Counted from the stretch's first letter, positions 44,031 to 53,191 are shown. The stretch: 64,000 bases of DNA from Paenibacillus tarimensis (GCF_021532315.1 NZ_JAKGAO010000004.1:248001-312000); one strand, 5' to 3'. Made by a program: numbers and translations. Notes: a model not told the origin generated them from the sequence alone.

Positions 44031-45362
44031 ATGTACTTGCATGGCACCAGCAAAATTAACGCAGCCGGTCATCTTGAGATTGGCGGCTGTGATGTGAAGG
44101 ATTTGGCTGCTGAGTTCGGCACGCCGCTATATATCGTTGACGAGGAGCTTGTCCGTCAGCGCGCAAGAGAGTATGTGGAGGCCTTTCGCGCCTCGGGTTT
44201 GAAGTTTCAGGTAGCTTACGCGAGCAAGGCGTTCTGCGTTAAGGCTATGTGCGCAATTGCGGAGCAGGAGGATATGTCTCTTGACGTCGTATCTGACGGC
44301 GAGCTGTATACGGCGCTGCAGGCCGGATTCCCGGCACATCGCATTCACTTCCATGGCAACAACAAGACCCCGGATGAGATCAACATGGCGCTGGATGCCG
44401 GTATCGGGTGTTTCGTTGTCGATAACTTTGTCGAGCTTCACCTGCTGAACGCGCTGGCTGCTGACAAAGGCATGAAGGTAAATGTCCTGCTTCGGATTAC
44501 GCCTGGCGTAGAAGCTCATACGCATGACTATATCTCCACTGGACAGCAGGATTCGAAGTTCGGCTTTGATCTGGGCAACGGTGCTGCATATGAAGCACTG
44601 AAGCAGGCCAAAGAACTGGCTAACCTGAATGTGCTGGGTGTTCATTCACACATCGGTTCTCAGATCTTTGAAGTGGAAGGCTTCCGCATGGCAGTGGACA
44701 AGGTGTCCGCCTTTGCTGTACAAGTCCGCAACGAGCTGGACATGACTTTCCAGGTTATTAACCTGGGCGGCGGTTTCGGTATACGCTACACCTCCGAGGA
44801 TTCTCCGCTTCCGGTTGCAGAATATGTGAAGGCGATCACCGATGCGATTATCAGCCACTTCACCAAGGCAGAGTATCCGCTGCCTGAGATTTGGGTAGAG
44901 CCGGGCCGCAGCATCGTAGGCGATGCGGGCACAACCCTGTACACGGTCGGTACGTCTAAAGAAATTCCAGGCGTACGCAAGTATGTTGCCGTTGACGGCG
45001 GCATGACCGACAACCCGCGTCCGGCGCTTTACCAGTCGAAATATGAGGCTGTGCTGGCCAACCGTGCCAACGAGCCTCTTGAAGAGACGGTATCGGTTGC
45101 TGGCAAATGCTGCGAGAGCGGCGATATGCTGATTTGGGATCTGGAACTGCCGAAGGTGCAAACCGGCGACCTGCTGGCTGTTTTCTGTACCGGCGCATAT
45201 AACTATGCCATGGCAAGCAACTATAACCGCATTCGCAAGCCGGCTGTCGTATTTGTCAAGGACGGCGAAGCTGATCTGGCTGTTAAGCGTGAATCGCTCG
45301 ACGATATTGTCGGCAATGATGTGCTGCCAGCACGTCTGCGCAAGGCTTCATCGGCGCAATAA
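44031..45362 (+). CDS. lysA: Diaminopimelate decarboxylase
   Basis: LysA removes CO2 from meso-diaminopimelate to give lysine, the last step of the pathway, with pyridoxal phosphate. The 443-residue protein shows the PLP Lys in VAYASKAFCVKAM, HSHIGSQIF, the phosphate-binding GGGFGIRY, EPGRSIVGDAG and the catalytic Cys in GKCCESGDML. AGAGGGGAAAA precedes the ATG. It lies after spoVAF, the conserved position. A strong terminator follows. Confidence 0.97.
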   Translation: MYLHGTSKINAAGHLEIGGCDVKDLAAEFGTPLYIVDEELVRQRAREYVEAFRASGLKFQVAYASKAFCVKAMCAIAEQEDMSLDVVSDGELYTALQAGFPAHRIHFHGNNKTPDEINMALDAGIGCFVVDNFVELHLLNALAADKGMKVNVLLRITPGVEAHTHDYISTGQQDSKFGFDLGNGAAYEALKQAKELANLNVLGVHSHIGSQIFEVEGFRMAVDKVSAFAVQVRNELDMTFQVINLGGGFGIRYTSEDSPLPVAEYVKAITDAIISHFTKAEYPLPEIWVEPGRSIVGDAGTTLYTVGTSKEIPGVRKYVAVDGGMTDNPRPALYQSKYEAVLANRANEPLEETVSVAGKCCESGDMLIWDLELPKVQTGDLLAVFCTGAYNYAMASNYNRIRKPAVVFVKDGEADLAVKRESLDDIVGNDVLPARLRKASSAQ

Positions 45363-45376
45363 GGCAGTAGAAGTAA

Positions 45377-45422
45377 GAAAGGGCTGAACCCCGCATTATA
45401 GCGGCTGGTTCAGCCCTTTCTA
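45377..45422 (+). terminator. Terminator after lysA
   Basis: GAAAGGGCTGAACC and GGTTCAGCCCTTTC are perfect 14-base arms. The T run is short (TATTAG), but it lies between convergent genes and can act on both strands. Confidence 0.85.
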
Positions 45423-45551
45423 TTAGTTCAAACGGATATAACCGGTCTGGAGAGCGGCAAGCAGCAGGACTCCGGTTATCACGAACAATGCAGCAAACGT
45501 TATAAACCCGATTCCAATCCATTTATCCGGCGAGCTGAATGATTCTCTCAT
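45423..45551 (-). CDS. 42-residue single-helix membrane protein, function unknown
   Basis: A short frame on the minus strand encodes 42 residues, starting MRESFSSPDKWIGIGF, with one membrane helix at about residues 13-34 and a short tail ending GYIRLN. AAGGAGA lies nine bases before the ATG. It is 77 bases downstream of the 232-residue membrane protein gene on the same strand and may be its partner. The lysA terminator lies immediately after the stop. No family recognised. Confidence 0.55.
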   Translation of the reverse strand: MRESFSSPDKWIGIGFITFAALFVITGVLLLAALQTGYIRLN

Positions 45552-45628
45552 ATTAGGCTTCTCCTTCACCTGAATTTCGTCTTCCCGGCATCCAGAATTC
45601 TATGCTCAGTGCATGGTATAACTGCGAG

Positions 45629-46327
45629 TTAGCTGAATATTCGCGAGCGCTGTCCGTCATGAAGTTCAATTGCTGGGGTGCGAATATAATATCCATTTTG
45701 CCTCGTATCGTTACCGTCTGGCTCTAGCCTGATATCAAATGTGTAGGAGCGGCTGGAACGTGCCTCAATCGTAATTGTACTCTTTTTAAATGTGTACCGC
45801 TGATTACCATCTGACAATTCTTTCAAGCGAATGACCGGTGTCACCGTCACCTCCCGGCTGCTGTAATTGGTCAATACCAAGCTGCAATTTCCGCGCAGGT
45901 CTCCATCTGTCTTCTTGAGCCTGCACTCTGCAGGTGCGTTGTTCATTAAGGCGTGAACCCCGCTCGCAAGTGTGCTCTGATAGGCGGTGAAGAGCAAGCC
46001 GGGTACAGCCTGCATAATAAGGCATAGTAGAATAATAGAGATGAACCGGTGGCGGTTAAGGCTGTTGGCCAGCAGCGATATGCTGGTAAACAAAATGAGG
46101 ATTAGAACAATATTCACATAATGCAGGCCTGTGTGCTGCTCCATATTGCTGTAGATCGGGAGACCGGCGCTGGTTACAAGCTGCTCGGCGACAGTTAAGC
46201 CGCTTAGCATCGGAATGCGAAGCAGAATTAGCAATCCGGCCAGCACCATAGCGAGCTTCAGATACCGGGCGCTGCATACAAGCGGCGGTTTATCATGGCA
46301 CAGCAGGGATCTCCAGTTCATATTCAT
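45629..46327 (-). CDS. Membrane protein with extracytoplasmic beta domain, function unknown
   Basis: A 232-residue protein with three predicted membrane helices (about residues 23-42, 67-85 and 93-116) and a C-terminal domain of about 110 residues outside or inside the membrane. That domain contains CRLKKTDGDLRGNCSLVLTN (a possible disulfide pair) and alternating strands (SSREVTVTPVIRLKEL, TFKKSTITIEARSSRSYTF) resembling an immunoglobulin-like fold. GAGGTGAGGTCTC precedes the ATG. It is divergent from ppiB. I do not recognise the family. Confidence 0.75.
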   Translation of the reverse strand: MNMNWRSLLCHDKPPLVCSARYLKLAMVLAGLLILLRIPMLSGLTVAEQLVTSAGLPIYSNMEQHTGLHYVNIVLILILFTSISLLANSLNRHRFISIILLCLIMQAVPGLLFTAYQSTLASGVHALMNNAPAECRLKKTDGDLRGNCSLVLTNYSSREVTVTPVIRLKELSDGNQRYTFKKSTITIEARSSRSYTFDIRLEPDGNDTRQNGYYIRTPAIELHDGQRSRIFS

Positions 46328-46426
46328 GAGACCTCACCTCTCTTTACCTGGTATTATATCCATTTTTTAGATGACCGTGCAAGCAACAGCCGGGCCGTAT
46401 AACAGCATGGCAGATTGGGAAGGCTT

Positions 46427-46455
46427 TTGCAGTCTCGTCCCATTTATAGTATCAT
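46427..46455 (+). promoter_or_regulatory. Candidate sigma-A promoter of ppiB
   Basis: TTGCAG at 46427-46432 and TATCAT at 46450-46455, spacer 17 bases, about 30 bases before the ppiB start. Confidence 0.4.
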
Positions 46456-46488
46456 GAGAAAAAATGCCAAGGAGTTGACCATTCGTAT

Positions 46489-46920
46489 ATGGCTAAGCAA
46501 GCAAAAATCAAAATGGCAAACGGAGCAGACATCGTCATTGATCTGTTCGAACAGGATGCACCGAATACGGTAGCAAATTTCGAGAAGCTGGCGAATTCCG
46601 GCTTCTATAACGGCCTTAACTTCCATCGTGTTATTCCGGGCTTTGTGGCTCAAGGCGGCTGCCCGAACGGAACAGGAACAGGCGGTCCTGGCTACACCAT
46701 CAATTGTGAAATCAACCCGAACAAGCATGAGCGCGGATCGCTTGCAATGGCGCATGCAGGCCGTAATACCGGCGGCAGCCAGTTCTATGTCTGCTACCAG
46801 CCTCAGCCTCATCTGGATGGCCAGCATACCGTGTTTGGCAAGGTAACCAAGGGAATGGAGCATATCGATGCGTTCCAAGGCGGCGACAAGATGGAGAGCG
46901 TTGAGGTAGTGGAAGTCTAA
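46489..46920 (+). CDS. ppiB: Peptidyl-prolyl cis-trans isomerase (cyclophilin)
   Basis: A 143-residue cytosolic cyclophilin. Active-site residues are visible in [20 protein letters not shown] (Arg, Phe, Gln) and [20 protein letters not shown], then [11 protein letters not shown]. The ATG at 46489 has CAAGGAG 14 bases upstream, a longer spacing than usual. Its position between lysA and the riboflavin operon matches Bacillus ppiB. Confidence 0.95.
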   Translation: MAKQAKIKMANGADIVIDLFEQDAPNTVANFEKLANSGFYNGLNFHRVIPGFVAQGGCPNGTGTGGPGYTINCEINPNKHERGSLAMAHAGRNTGGSQFYVCYQPQPHLDGQHTVFGKVTKGMEHIDAFQGGDKMESVEVVEV

Positions 46921-46933
46921 TAGTTATGGACAA

Positions 46934-46965
46934 GGCAGCATCCGGAAGAGGATGCTGCTTTCTTT
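46934..46965 (+). terminator. Terminator after ppiB
   Basis: GGCAGCATCC and GGATGCTGC arms with a short loop, followed by TTTCTTTG. Confidence 0.8.
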
Positions 46966-47058
46966 GTGCATATGGCAGCACAAGGAGGAAAATGGTTGCT
47001 TTTTTTAACACACGGTGGTACTATTTCAATCAACGTAATCCAATTGAATAGATTAGCT

Positions 47059-47239
47059 TTCTTCGGGGCAGGGTGAAATTCCCAACCGGCGGTGATCCTA
47101 TCAGGAAGAGGACCAGTTCCTCGCCTTGATAAGTCAGTCCGTGACCCGTACCGCAGCTTGTAAGAGGCAGCTTGCCTTGGCGGTCCGGTGGACCTGGTGC
47201 AATTCCGGGACCGACAGTATAGTCTGGATGGGAGAAGAG
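47059..47239 (+). ncRNA. FMN riboswitch (RFN element)
   Basis: The conserved RFN blocks occur in order: CTTCGGGGCAGGGTGAAATT, CCCAACCGGCGGTGAT, GTCAGTCCGTGACCC, GGTCCGGTGGACCTGGTGCA, ATTCCGGGACCGACAGTATA and GTCTGGATGGGAGAAGAGA. FMN binding is known to cause premature termination or block translation of riboflavin genes. A terminator at 47355-47384 and ribD at 47388 follow, so this is a transcriptional switch for ribD-ribE-ribBA-ribH. A TTGCTT (46996) with TACTAT (47019), spacer 17, may be the promoter. Confidence 0.95.
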
Positions 47240-47354
47240 AGTGTGATCAGCGGCTAGACACGTCTGCGTGTAAGTCCGCCCGCCTTGTTATTTTTTTCAC
47301 AAGCGGTGCAGGCTTTTTTGAGGATGCCGCTGCATGCAGCTCTGTTAACGTCCA

Positions 47355-47384
47355 ACCCCCGAAGAATAGTCTTCGGGGGTTTTT
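47355..47384 (+). terminator. Riboswitch-controlled terminator before ribD
   Basis: ACCCCCGAAG and CTTCGGGGGT are perfect arms with a six-base loop, followed by TTTTT. It lies about 115 bases after the RFN core. The GGGGG of its 3' arm is seven bases before the ribD ATG and is the only visible ribosome site. Confidence 0.9.
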
Positions 47385-47387
47385 GTA

Positions 47388-48506
47388 ATGATCGAACAGA
47401 TGAATGATGAATTTTATATGCGTCTGGCGCTGGACATGGCCTTCCGCGCATCCGGCCAGACGGGAATCAATCCGGTGGTCGGCTGCGTGGTCGTGAAGGA
47501 GGGGAGAATCGTCGGCCTCGGCACGCATTTACAGAGGGGCGGCGGGCATGCCGAGGTACATGCTCTGAATATGGCTGGCGATGAAGCAGCTGGATCAACT
47601 GTTTATGTGACCTTGGAGCCTTGCAGCCATTATGGAAAAACTCCTCCGTGCGCCGACAGGGTCATAGCTTCCCAGGCATCACGGGTAGTAGTAGCGGCAT
47701 TGGATCCGAACCCGGCGGTGTCTGGGCGCGGAATCGCCAAGCTGCGTGAGGCGGGTATTGAAGTGACTGCCGGTGTAATGGCGGATGAGTCGAGGAAGCT
47801 GAATGAAGCCTTTGAGAAATACATCGTCACCCGTATGCCGTTCGTTACCTTGAAAACAGCAAGCACGCTGGACGGCAAGATCGCAGCCAGAAGCGGCGAC
47901 AGCAAGTGGATCACAGGTGAGCAGGCCAGAATGGCGGTACATACCCTCCGGCATCAGCACCAGGCGATTATGGTAGGGGCCGGTACAGCTGCCGCAGACA
48001 ATCCGTCCTTGACCACGCGTCTGCCTGTTCCAGGCCTGAATCCCACGCGCATCCTTGTGGACGCATCGCTGAGAGTTCCCCTTGATGCCAAGCTGTATAC
48101 GGATGGAGAGGCTCCTACGATTGTGCTGACAACGGCAGGCGCAGATTCTGAGCGCAAGTCGCAGCTTGCGGCGCGGGGAGTTGACGTTATCGAATGCGGT
48201 GACGGGACAGCGGTTGATCTGCACTATGCCATGCAGAGGCTTGGCAAGAAGGAGATTTCCTCCATCCTGCTGGAAGGGGGCGGGCGTCTTAACGGCTCCA
48301 TGCTGCAGGCGGGACTTGTAGACAAGCTGGTACTCTTCTTCGCTCCCAAGATTATCGGCGGGGGCCAGCTGGCACCCGGAAGCTTCGATTATGAAGGAGC
48401 AGATCGGATGGCGGATGCTCTTCAGCTGCGCGGCGTGGAAGTGCAGCAGTACGGAGATGATATTGCCATAACGGGATACCCGGATTACAGCGGCAGGAAG
48501 GAGTGA
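47388..48506 (+). CDS. ribD: RibD, riboflavin deaminase/reductase
   Basis: A 372-residue bifunctional enzyme performing the second (deaminase) and third (reductase) steps of riboflavin synthesis. The zinc deaminase motif is HAEVHALNMAG with PCSHYGKTPPC at about residues 55-90. The reductase domain starts with PFVTLKTASTLDGKIA and contains GGGRLNGSMLQAGLVDKL. ATG 47388 is seven bases after the GGGGG of the terminator arm; an in-frame ATG at 47400 has no ribosome site. First gene of the rib operon. Confidence 0.96.
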   Translation: MIEQMNDEFYMRLALDMAFRASGQTGINPVVGCVVVKEGRIVGLGTHLQRGGGHAEVHALNMAGDEAAGSTVYVTLEPCSHYGKTPPCADRVIASQASRVVVAALDPNPAVSGRGIAKLREAGIEVTAGVMADESRKLNEAFEKYIVTRMPFVTLKTASTLDGKIAARSGDSKWITGEQARMAVHTLRHQHQAIMVGAGTAAADNPSLTTRLPVPGLNPTRILVDASLRVPLDAKLYTDGEAPTIVLTTAGADSERKSQLAARGVDVIECGDGTAVDLHYAMQRLGKKEISSILLEGGGRLNGSMLQAGLVDKLVLFFAPKIIGGGQLAPGSFDYEGADRMADALQLRGVEVQQYGDDIAITGYPDYSGRKE

Positions 48507-48513
48507 CAGGAAC

Positions 48514-49185
48514 GTGTTTACTGGATTAATCGAAGAAGTCGGAAGCCTTCGCGGGGTTAACAGGCAGGGAGAGGCCATGGTGCTCGATATATCGGCTGAT
48601 AAGGTATTGGAGGGCGTTGCGCTCGGCGACAGCATCGCAATTAATGGCGTGTGTCTCACAGTAACCTCCTTTACCAGCCGCAGCTTTACAATGGATGTTA
48701 CACCGCAGACATACCGTCACACGAATCTGAAAGACCTAAAGCCGGGTGATCCTGTCAATCTAGAGCGGGCAATGGCAGCGAATGGAAGATTTGGCGGGCA
48801 TATCGTTCAAGGCCACGCCGATGGCATAGCACTGCTGGTTAGCAGGCAGACAGAGGGAAATGCTGTGCGGTTTACCTTTCGTCTCGCGGAATCATCATTG
48901 ATGCGCTATATCGTCAATCATGGCTCCATCACGGTGGACGGGATCAGCCTGACCGTAGCGGAGCTCGCAGAGGACGGGTTCACCGTCTCTATCATTCCGC
49001 ACACCTTGAAGGAAACAGCGCTCTATCATAAGCAGCCAGGAGCCACCGTCAATATTGAGTGCGATATTTTAGGCAAATATGTTGAGCATCTGCTCCGCTT
49101 CGGGCCGAGAACGGAAGCAGGAGAGCAGCCAGCGGCCAAGAGCCGGCTAACCGCCTCCTTTTTAACCGAGCATGGTTTTATGTAA
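48514..49185 (+). CDS. ribE: Riboflavin synthase alpha chain
   Basis: RibE dismutates two lumazine molecules to riboflavin. The 223-residue protein has two lumazine-binding repeats (about residues 1-97 and 98-200): MFTGLIEEVGSL, NGVCLTVT, NLERAM, then FGGHIVQGHADG, DGISLTV, NIECDILGKYVE. It starts with GTG 48514, eight bases after ribD. The extra C-terminal 20 residues are unconserved. Confidence 0.95.
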   Translation: MFTGLIEEVGSLRGVNRQGEAMVLDISADKVLEGVALGDSIAINGVCLTVTSFTSRSFTMDVTPQTYRHTNLKDLKPGDPVNLERAMAANGRFGGHIVQGHADGIALLVSRQTEGNAVRFTFRLAESSLMRYIVNHGSITVDGISLTVAELAEDGFTVSIIPHTLKETALYHKQPGATVNIECDILGKYVEHLLRFGPRTEAGEQPAAKSRLTASFLTEHGFM

Positions 49186-49215
49186 TGTGTGCAATCAGGA
49201 ATGGAGGATAAGTTG

Positions 49216-50430
49216 ATGATTGAGGATACGCGGTTTGACAAGATAGAAGACGCCATTTATGATCTGATGCTGGGCAAAGCCGTGATCGTTGTTGATGATG
49301 AAGATCGGGAAAATGAGGGGGATCTGATCGCACTGGCCGATAAGGCTACCCCCGAAATTATTAATTTCATGATTACCGAAGCGCGCGGGCTGGTTTGTGT
49401 GCCTATCACAGCAGAACGCGCGGAGGAGCTTGACCTCCCGCCGATGGTTTCGCATAACACCGATTTTCATGGAACTGCTTTTACGGTATCGGTTGACCAC
49501 ATCAGCACCTCCACAGGGATTTCCGCTTATGAGCGGTCCCAGTCGGTAAAAGCGCTGATTGATCCGCAGACCCGGCCGAGCGATTTTCGCAGACCTGGCC
49601 ACATTTTCCCGCTGATTGCCAAGAAGGGCGGCGTTCTGCGGCGTGCAGGCCATACTGAGGCTGCCATTGATCTTGCAAAAATGTGCGGCTCTTATCCGGC
49701 TGCGGTGATCTGCGAGATTATTAATGAAGACGGGACCATGGCGCGCCTCCCGGATCTTGAGAAGTTCCGCAGCAAGCATGATTTAAAGCTGATTTCTATC
49801 CAGGACCTGATCCGGTACCGCAATGACAAGGAAAAACTGGTTGAGCGCGTCGTAGAAGTAAAGATGCCGACCGACTACGGGGTTTTCCGCGCGGTAGCCT
49901 ACACGAATGAAGTGGATGGCAAAGAACATGTCGCGCTGGTTAAAGGGCAGATCGATGAGAACATCCCTGCGCTGGTCCGGGTACATTCGGAATGCCTGAC
50001 AGGGGATGTCTTCCATTCCCATCGCTGTGACTGCGGCCCGCAGCTTGAAGCGGCTTTGCGTCAGATCAGCGAATCGGGCAATGGTGTTCTGCTGTACATG
50101 CGGCAGGAAGGCCGGGGGATTGGACTGATTAACAAATTGAAGGCATATGCGCTGCAAGAGCAGGGATTCGACACGGTTGACGCGAATATTAAACTGGGAT
50201 TTGCTCCTGATCTGCGCGATTATGGCATAGGCGCCCAGATACTGAAGGATCTCGGCATACGCAAAATGCGTCTGCTCACGAACAATCCGCGCAAGATCAA
50301 GGGACTTGAGGGATACGGCATCGAAGTCGTTGAACGCGTTCCGATCCAGATGCAGGAGAATGAGGATAACACCAACTACTTGCATACGAAGAAATCGAAG
50401 CTTGGACACATGCTTGAGTTCAATAGTTAA
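49216..50430 (+). CDS. ribBA: RibBA, DHBP synthase / GTP cyclohydrolase II
   Basis: A 404-residue fusion supplying both starting materials of riboflavin. The N-terminal DHBP synthase half (about residues 1-200) shows [11 protein letters not shown] and [17 protein letters not shown]. The C-terminal GTP cyclohydrolase II half shows the zinc cysteines in [19 protein letters not shown], then RQEGRGIGL and [15 protein letters not shown] at 49203-49208 favours ATG 49216; a TTG three bases earlier is possible. Third gene of the operon. Confidence 0.96.
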   Translation: MIEDTRFDKIEDAIYDLMLGKAVIVVDDEDRENEGDLIALADKATPEIINFMITEARGLVCVPITAERAEELDLPPMVSHNTDFHGTAFTVSVDHISTSTGISAYERSQSVKALIDPQTRPSDFRRPGHIFPLIAKKGGVLRRAGHTEAAIDLAKMCGSYPAAVICEIINEDGTMARLPDLEKFRSKHDLKLISIQDLIRYRNDKEKLVERVVEVKMPTDYGVFRAVAYTNEVDGKEHVALVKGQIDENIPALVRVHSECLTGDVFHSHRCDCGPQLEAALRQISESGNGVLLYMRQEGRGIGLINKLKAYALQEQGFDTVDANIKLGFAPDLRDYGIGAQILKDLGIRKMRLLTNNPRKIKGLEGYGIEVVERVPIQMQENEDNTNYLHTKKSKLGHMLEFNS

Positions 50431-50472
50431 GCTTAGCTTGAATTTATATAACAGAGAAAAGGATGATCGCAC

Positions 50473-50943
50473 ATGACGAAGTATTATGAAGGACATTTAG
50501 TTTCGCAAGGGTTAAAGTATGGTATTGTAGTCGGCCGGTTCAATGAATTTATTACAGGCAAGCTGCTGAGCGGTGCGCTTGATGCCTTTAAGCGTCACGG
50601 AGCGGAAGAGAATGAAGTGGAGGTTGCCTGGGTGCCCGGAGCATTTGAAATTCCGCTGATTGCCCAGAAGATGGCCGAGAGCGGCAAGTATGATGCTGTT
50701 GTCACGCTTGGAGCGGTTATCCGCGGATCAACTCCACACTTTGACTACGTCTGCAGCGAGGTTGCTAAGGGAGTAAGTGCTATTAATCTGAAAACCGGTG
50801 TTCCAACGGTGTTCGGCGTCCTGACGACCGACTCGATCGAGCAGGCAGTTGAGCGGGCCGGCACAAAAGCGGGGAACAAGGGCTGGGAAGCGGCTGTTAC
50901 AGCTATTGAGATGGCTAACTTGACCCGTTCCTTGAACAGCTAA
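50473..50943 (+). CDS. ribH: 6,7-dimethyl-8-ribityllumazine synthase
   Basis: RibH joins the pyrimidine and DHBP to make lumazine and normally forms an icosahedral shell. The 156-residue protein shows [54 protein letters not shown] with the catalytic His, and [19 protein letters not shown]. An AGAAAAGGATGAT ribosome site precedes the ATG. Last gene of the rib operon. Confidence 0.96.
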   Translation: MTKYYEGHLVSQGLKYGIVVGRFNEFITGKLLSGALDAFKRHGAEENEVEVAWVPGAFEIPLIAQKMAESGKYDAVVTLGAVIRGSTPHFDYVCSEVAKGVSAINLKTGVPTVFGVLTTDSIEQAVERAGTKAGNKGWEAAVTAIEMANLTRSLNS

Positions 50944-50967
50944 TATACATTCCGGGAGGTTACGTAA

Positions 50968-51753
50968 GTGACGGTCCATTACAAGCTGGAATCATTCGAA
51001 GGGCCGCTGGATCTGCTGCTCCACTTGGTTGACAAGGCCGAGATCGATATCCATGAAATATCCATCAGTGAAATCACGGACCAATATATGGAGTACCTTG
51101 GCGCCATGCAGCAGCTTGAGCTTGAGGTGACGAGTGAATTTCTTGTAATGGCCGCCACCCTGCTGGCCATGAAGAGCAAGCAGCTTCTGCCGAGGCCGCC
51201 GGTCATCGAAGAGGATGATTATATGGACGACTGGGCAGATGACGGGCTTGATCCGCGTGATGAACTGATTCAGAAGCTGGTTGAGTACCGGAAGTTCAAG
51301 CTGATTGCCGAGCAGCTCCGTGAAATGGAGGCCGAGAGCGGTCTGATTTTTATGAAGGAGCCAGAGGATCTGACGCCTTACCTGCCAACCGTACCGGAGA
51401 ATCCGGTGAAAGGTTTGCATGTATCTGATTTGATACAGGCCTTTCAAAAGGCGCTGCGCAGGGCAACCCGCCGTAATTTGGTGTCCACGGTGAAACGCGA
51501 TGAAATATCGGTCAAGGACCGGATACGCGATATCGTCGAGCTGCTGCGGGGGCATGAGATGGTAAGGTTCTCCAAGCTGGTCCGGCAGGAGATGGACAGG
51601 CATGAGATCGTTGTAACCTTCCTTGCTCTGCTTGAGCTTATGAAGATGAAGCAGATCCAGTGCTTTCAGAACAGACTGTTTGATGACATCGTGATTCATT
51701 GGAGAGGGGAAGCGGAAGACGGTGGACTTTCCGACCTTGAAGTCGATTATTGA
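50968..51753 (+). CDS. scpA: ScpA, segregation and condensation protein A
   Basis: The kleisin subunit of the SMC-ScpA-ScpB condensin that compacts and separates chromosomes. The 261-residue protein opens with YKLESFEGPLDLLLHLVDK, then DIHEISISEITDQYMEYL, a variable acidic middle, and the C-terminal winged helix (RFSKLVRQEMDRHEIVVTFL, LLELMKMKQIQCFQ). It starts with GTG 50968 after GGGAGGTTACGTAA. It overlaps scpB by 32 bases. Confidence 0.95.
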   Translation: MTVHYKLESFEGPLDLLLHLVDKAEIDIHEISISEITDQYMEYLGAMQQLELEVTSEFLVMAATLLAMKSKQLLPRPPVIEEDDYMDDWADDGLDPRDELIQKLVEYRKFKLIAEQLREMEAESGLIFMKEPEDLTPYLPTVPENPVKGLHVSDLIQAFQKALRRATRRNLVSTVKRDEISVKDRIRDIVELLRGHEMVRFSKLVRQEMDRHEIVVTFLALLELMKMKQIQCFQNRLFDDIVIHWRGEAEDGGLSDLEVDY

Positions 51754-52327
51754 AGGCCTGCTGTATATGGCAGGTGAAGAAGGGCTTAGCGCCAGACAGC
51801 TGGCAGATATTATAGATAAAGACGCGTCTGTAATTAAGGATGCCATTCAGGAAATGAAGACAGAGATGAAGCGCAGGAAGCGGGGCCTAAGAATCGCGGA
51901 GGTAGCTGGCTCCTACCGCTTCACCACACTGCCCGAGCATGCGCCTTATTTTGAGCGCATGGCCTTTACACCCGGCAGGCAGAGCTTGTCCCAGGCCGCT
52001 CTTGAGACGCTGTCCATCATTGCCTACCGGCAGCCTATTACACGTGTGGAGATTGAAGAAATCCGCGGCGTTAAGAGTGACCGGGCGTTACAGTCACTGG
52101 TTAACAAGGACCTGATTGAAGAGGTCGGGAGAGCGGATGCCATAGGGAGACCTATTCTTTATGGCACGACCAAGTCATTCTTGGATTACTTCGGCTTATC
52201 CAGCCTGGAATCGCTGCCTGAGCCTGCATCGTTCGATGAAAGTGAGCTGCTTGAGGAACAGACCCAGATGCTGTTCGAGAAGCTCGATAGTGTCCAAATT
52301 ACAATTGATGAATTAAAAGAGCCTTAA
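51722..52327 (+). CDS. scpB: ScpB, segregation and condensation protein B
   Basis: The 201-residue ScpB partner, two winged-helix domains. Signatures are LKSIIEGLLYMAGEEGLSA, LETLSIIAYRQPITRVEIEE, IRGVKSDRALQSLVNKDLI and GRPILYGTTKSFLDYFGL. It starts with GTG 51722 inside the end of scpA. Confidence 0.95.
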   Translation: MDFPTLKSIIEGLLYMAGEEGLSARQLADIIDKDASVIKDAIQEMKTEMKRRKRGLRIAEVAGSYRFTTLPEHAPYFERMAFTPGRQSLSQAALETLSIIAYRQPITRVEIEEIRGVKSDRALQSLVNKDLIEEVGRADAIGRPILYGTTKSFLDYFGLSSLESLPEPASFDESELLEEQTQMLFEKLDSVQITIDELKEP

Positions 52328-52396
52328 AAAGGCATGAGATTTGTACGCAAGGTCATACTATATCCGACAACATTAAGGAAGCGTTGGTGATTACAG

Positions 52397-53101
52397 GTGC
52401 TTGGAATCCCAGTCGGATGGTGGATCGCGGCAGGTCTCTTTTTTTTCCTCGCAGTCGCGGTGTTGATGTCCAATATTGTCATTAAGAGTGTGATACGCCG
52501 GGAAAACGAGAATGATCACATTGAGATTAAGCTGCTGGCCTTGTTCGGGCTCGTACGGTACCATTTGGAAATCCCGATTGCCAAGCTGAAAGGCATGGAG
52601 CTTGTATTCAAAAGGGAACAGTCGGGAACACCAATAACACCCGGGGGAGAAGGCACCTCCGAGGAAACCATTGACCGGCATACAATTATGCGTTTGGTGG
52701 AAAAGCTGAACGATCTGCTTAAGTACACCCGTGACTTGACTGGTATCGCTAAGCAGATGCTGTGCAAAACAAGGATTACGGAGTGGATCTGGACGACAAA
52801 GCTGGGAACAGGCGATGCCGTTTGGACGGCTATGACTACGGGGATGGCTTGGTCGGCCAAATCGTCTGTAATGGGGGTATTCTCCCAAATGGTCCGGCTG
52901 CAAACCATCCCGCAAATGGATGTACAGCCGCTGTTCAACCAGACCAGCTTTACGACGGAAATTGTAAGCACAGCTAAGATCAGGGTTATCCAGCTGCTGG
53001 TGGTGGGCGTCCGGCTGCTAGGGCGCATACGCGCTGTAAAAGGCGGATTCAGGGCATGGGGCCGTGTTCTGCTGCCACGACGGTTGTCGCGGAATCTCTA
53101 A
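52397..53101 (+). CDS. DUF2953 family protein (YtfI-like)
   Basis: A 234-residue protein with an N-terminal membrane helix (about residues 7-28) and a conserved domain: ALFGLVRYHLEIPIAKL, KMLCKTRITEWIWTTKLGTG, AVWTAMTTGMAWSAKSSVMG and VQPLFNQTSFTTEIVSTAKI. These fit DUF2953, whose Bacillus member ytfI is also next to ytfJ and scpB. The GTG at 52397 is the furthest upstream start; its ribosome site is weak. The last residues are basic. Function unknown; association with sporulation is inferred from the neighbour. Confidence 0.8.
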   Translation: MLGIPVGWWIAAGLFFFLAVAVLMSNIVIKSVIRRENENDHIEIKLLALFGLVRYHLEIPIAKLKGMELVFKREQSGTPITPGGEGTSEETIDRHTIMRLVEKLNDLLKYTRDLTGIAKQMLCKTRITEWIWTTKLGTGDAVWTAMTTGMAWSAKSSVMGVFSQMVRLQTIPQMDVQPLFNQTSFTTEIVSTAKIRVIQLLVVGVRLLGRIRAVKGGFRAWGRVLLPRRLSRNL

Positions 53102-53119
53102 AGTTCAATAAAGGCGCAT

Positions 53120-53148
53120 GCATAAGAATACCGGTCGCGGGAAAGCTA
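53120..53148 (+). promoter_or_regulatory. Sigma-F promoter of ytfJ
   Basis: GCATA at 53120-53124 and GGAAAGCTA at 53140-53148, separated by 15 bases, match the sigma-F consensus GHATR-N15-GGHRARHTX at every position. In Bacillus subtilis ytfJ is sigma-F dependent. Confidence 0.65.
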
Positions 53149-53191
53149 ACAAAGCAGAACTATGCTTATTCGTAAAGGGAGGATGAAGAAC

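Noticed and set aside
47679-48659. 326-codon minus-strand frame opposite ribD/ribE
   Set aside because: Fully covered by two riboflavin genes with intact motifs.
50992-51846. 284-codon minus-strand frame opposite scpA
   Set aside because: Shadow of scpA/scpB; no domain or ribosome site.
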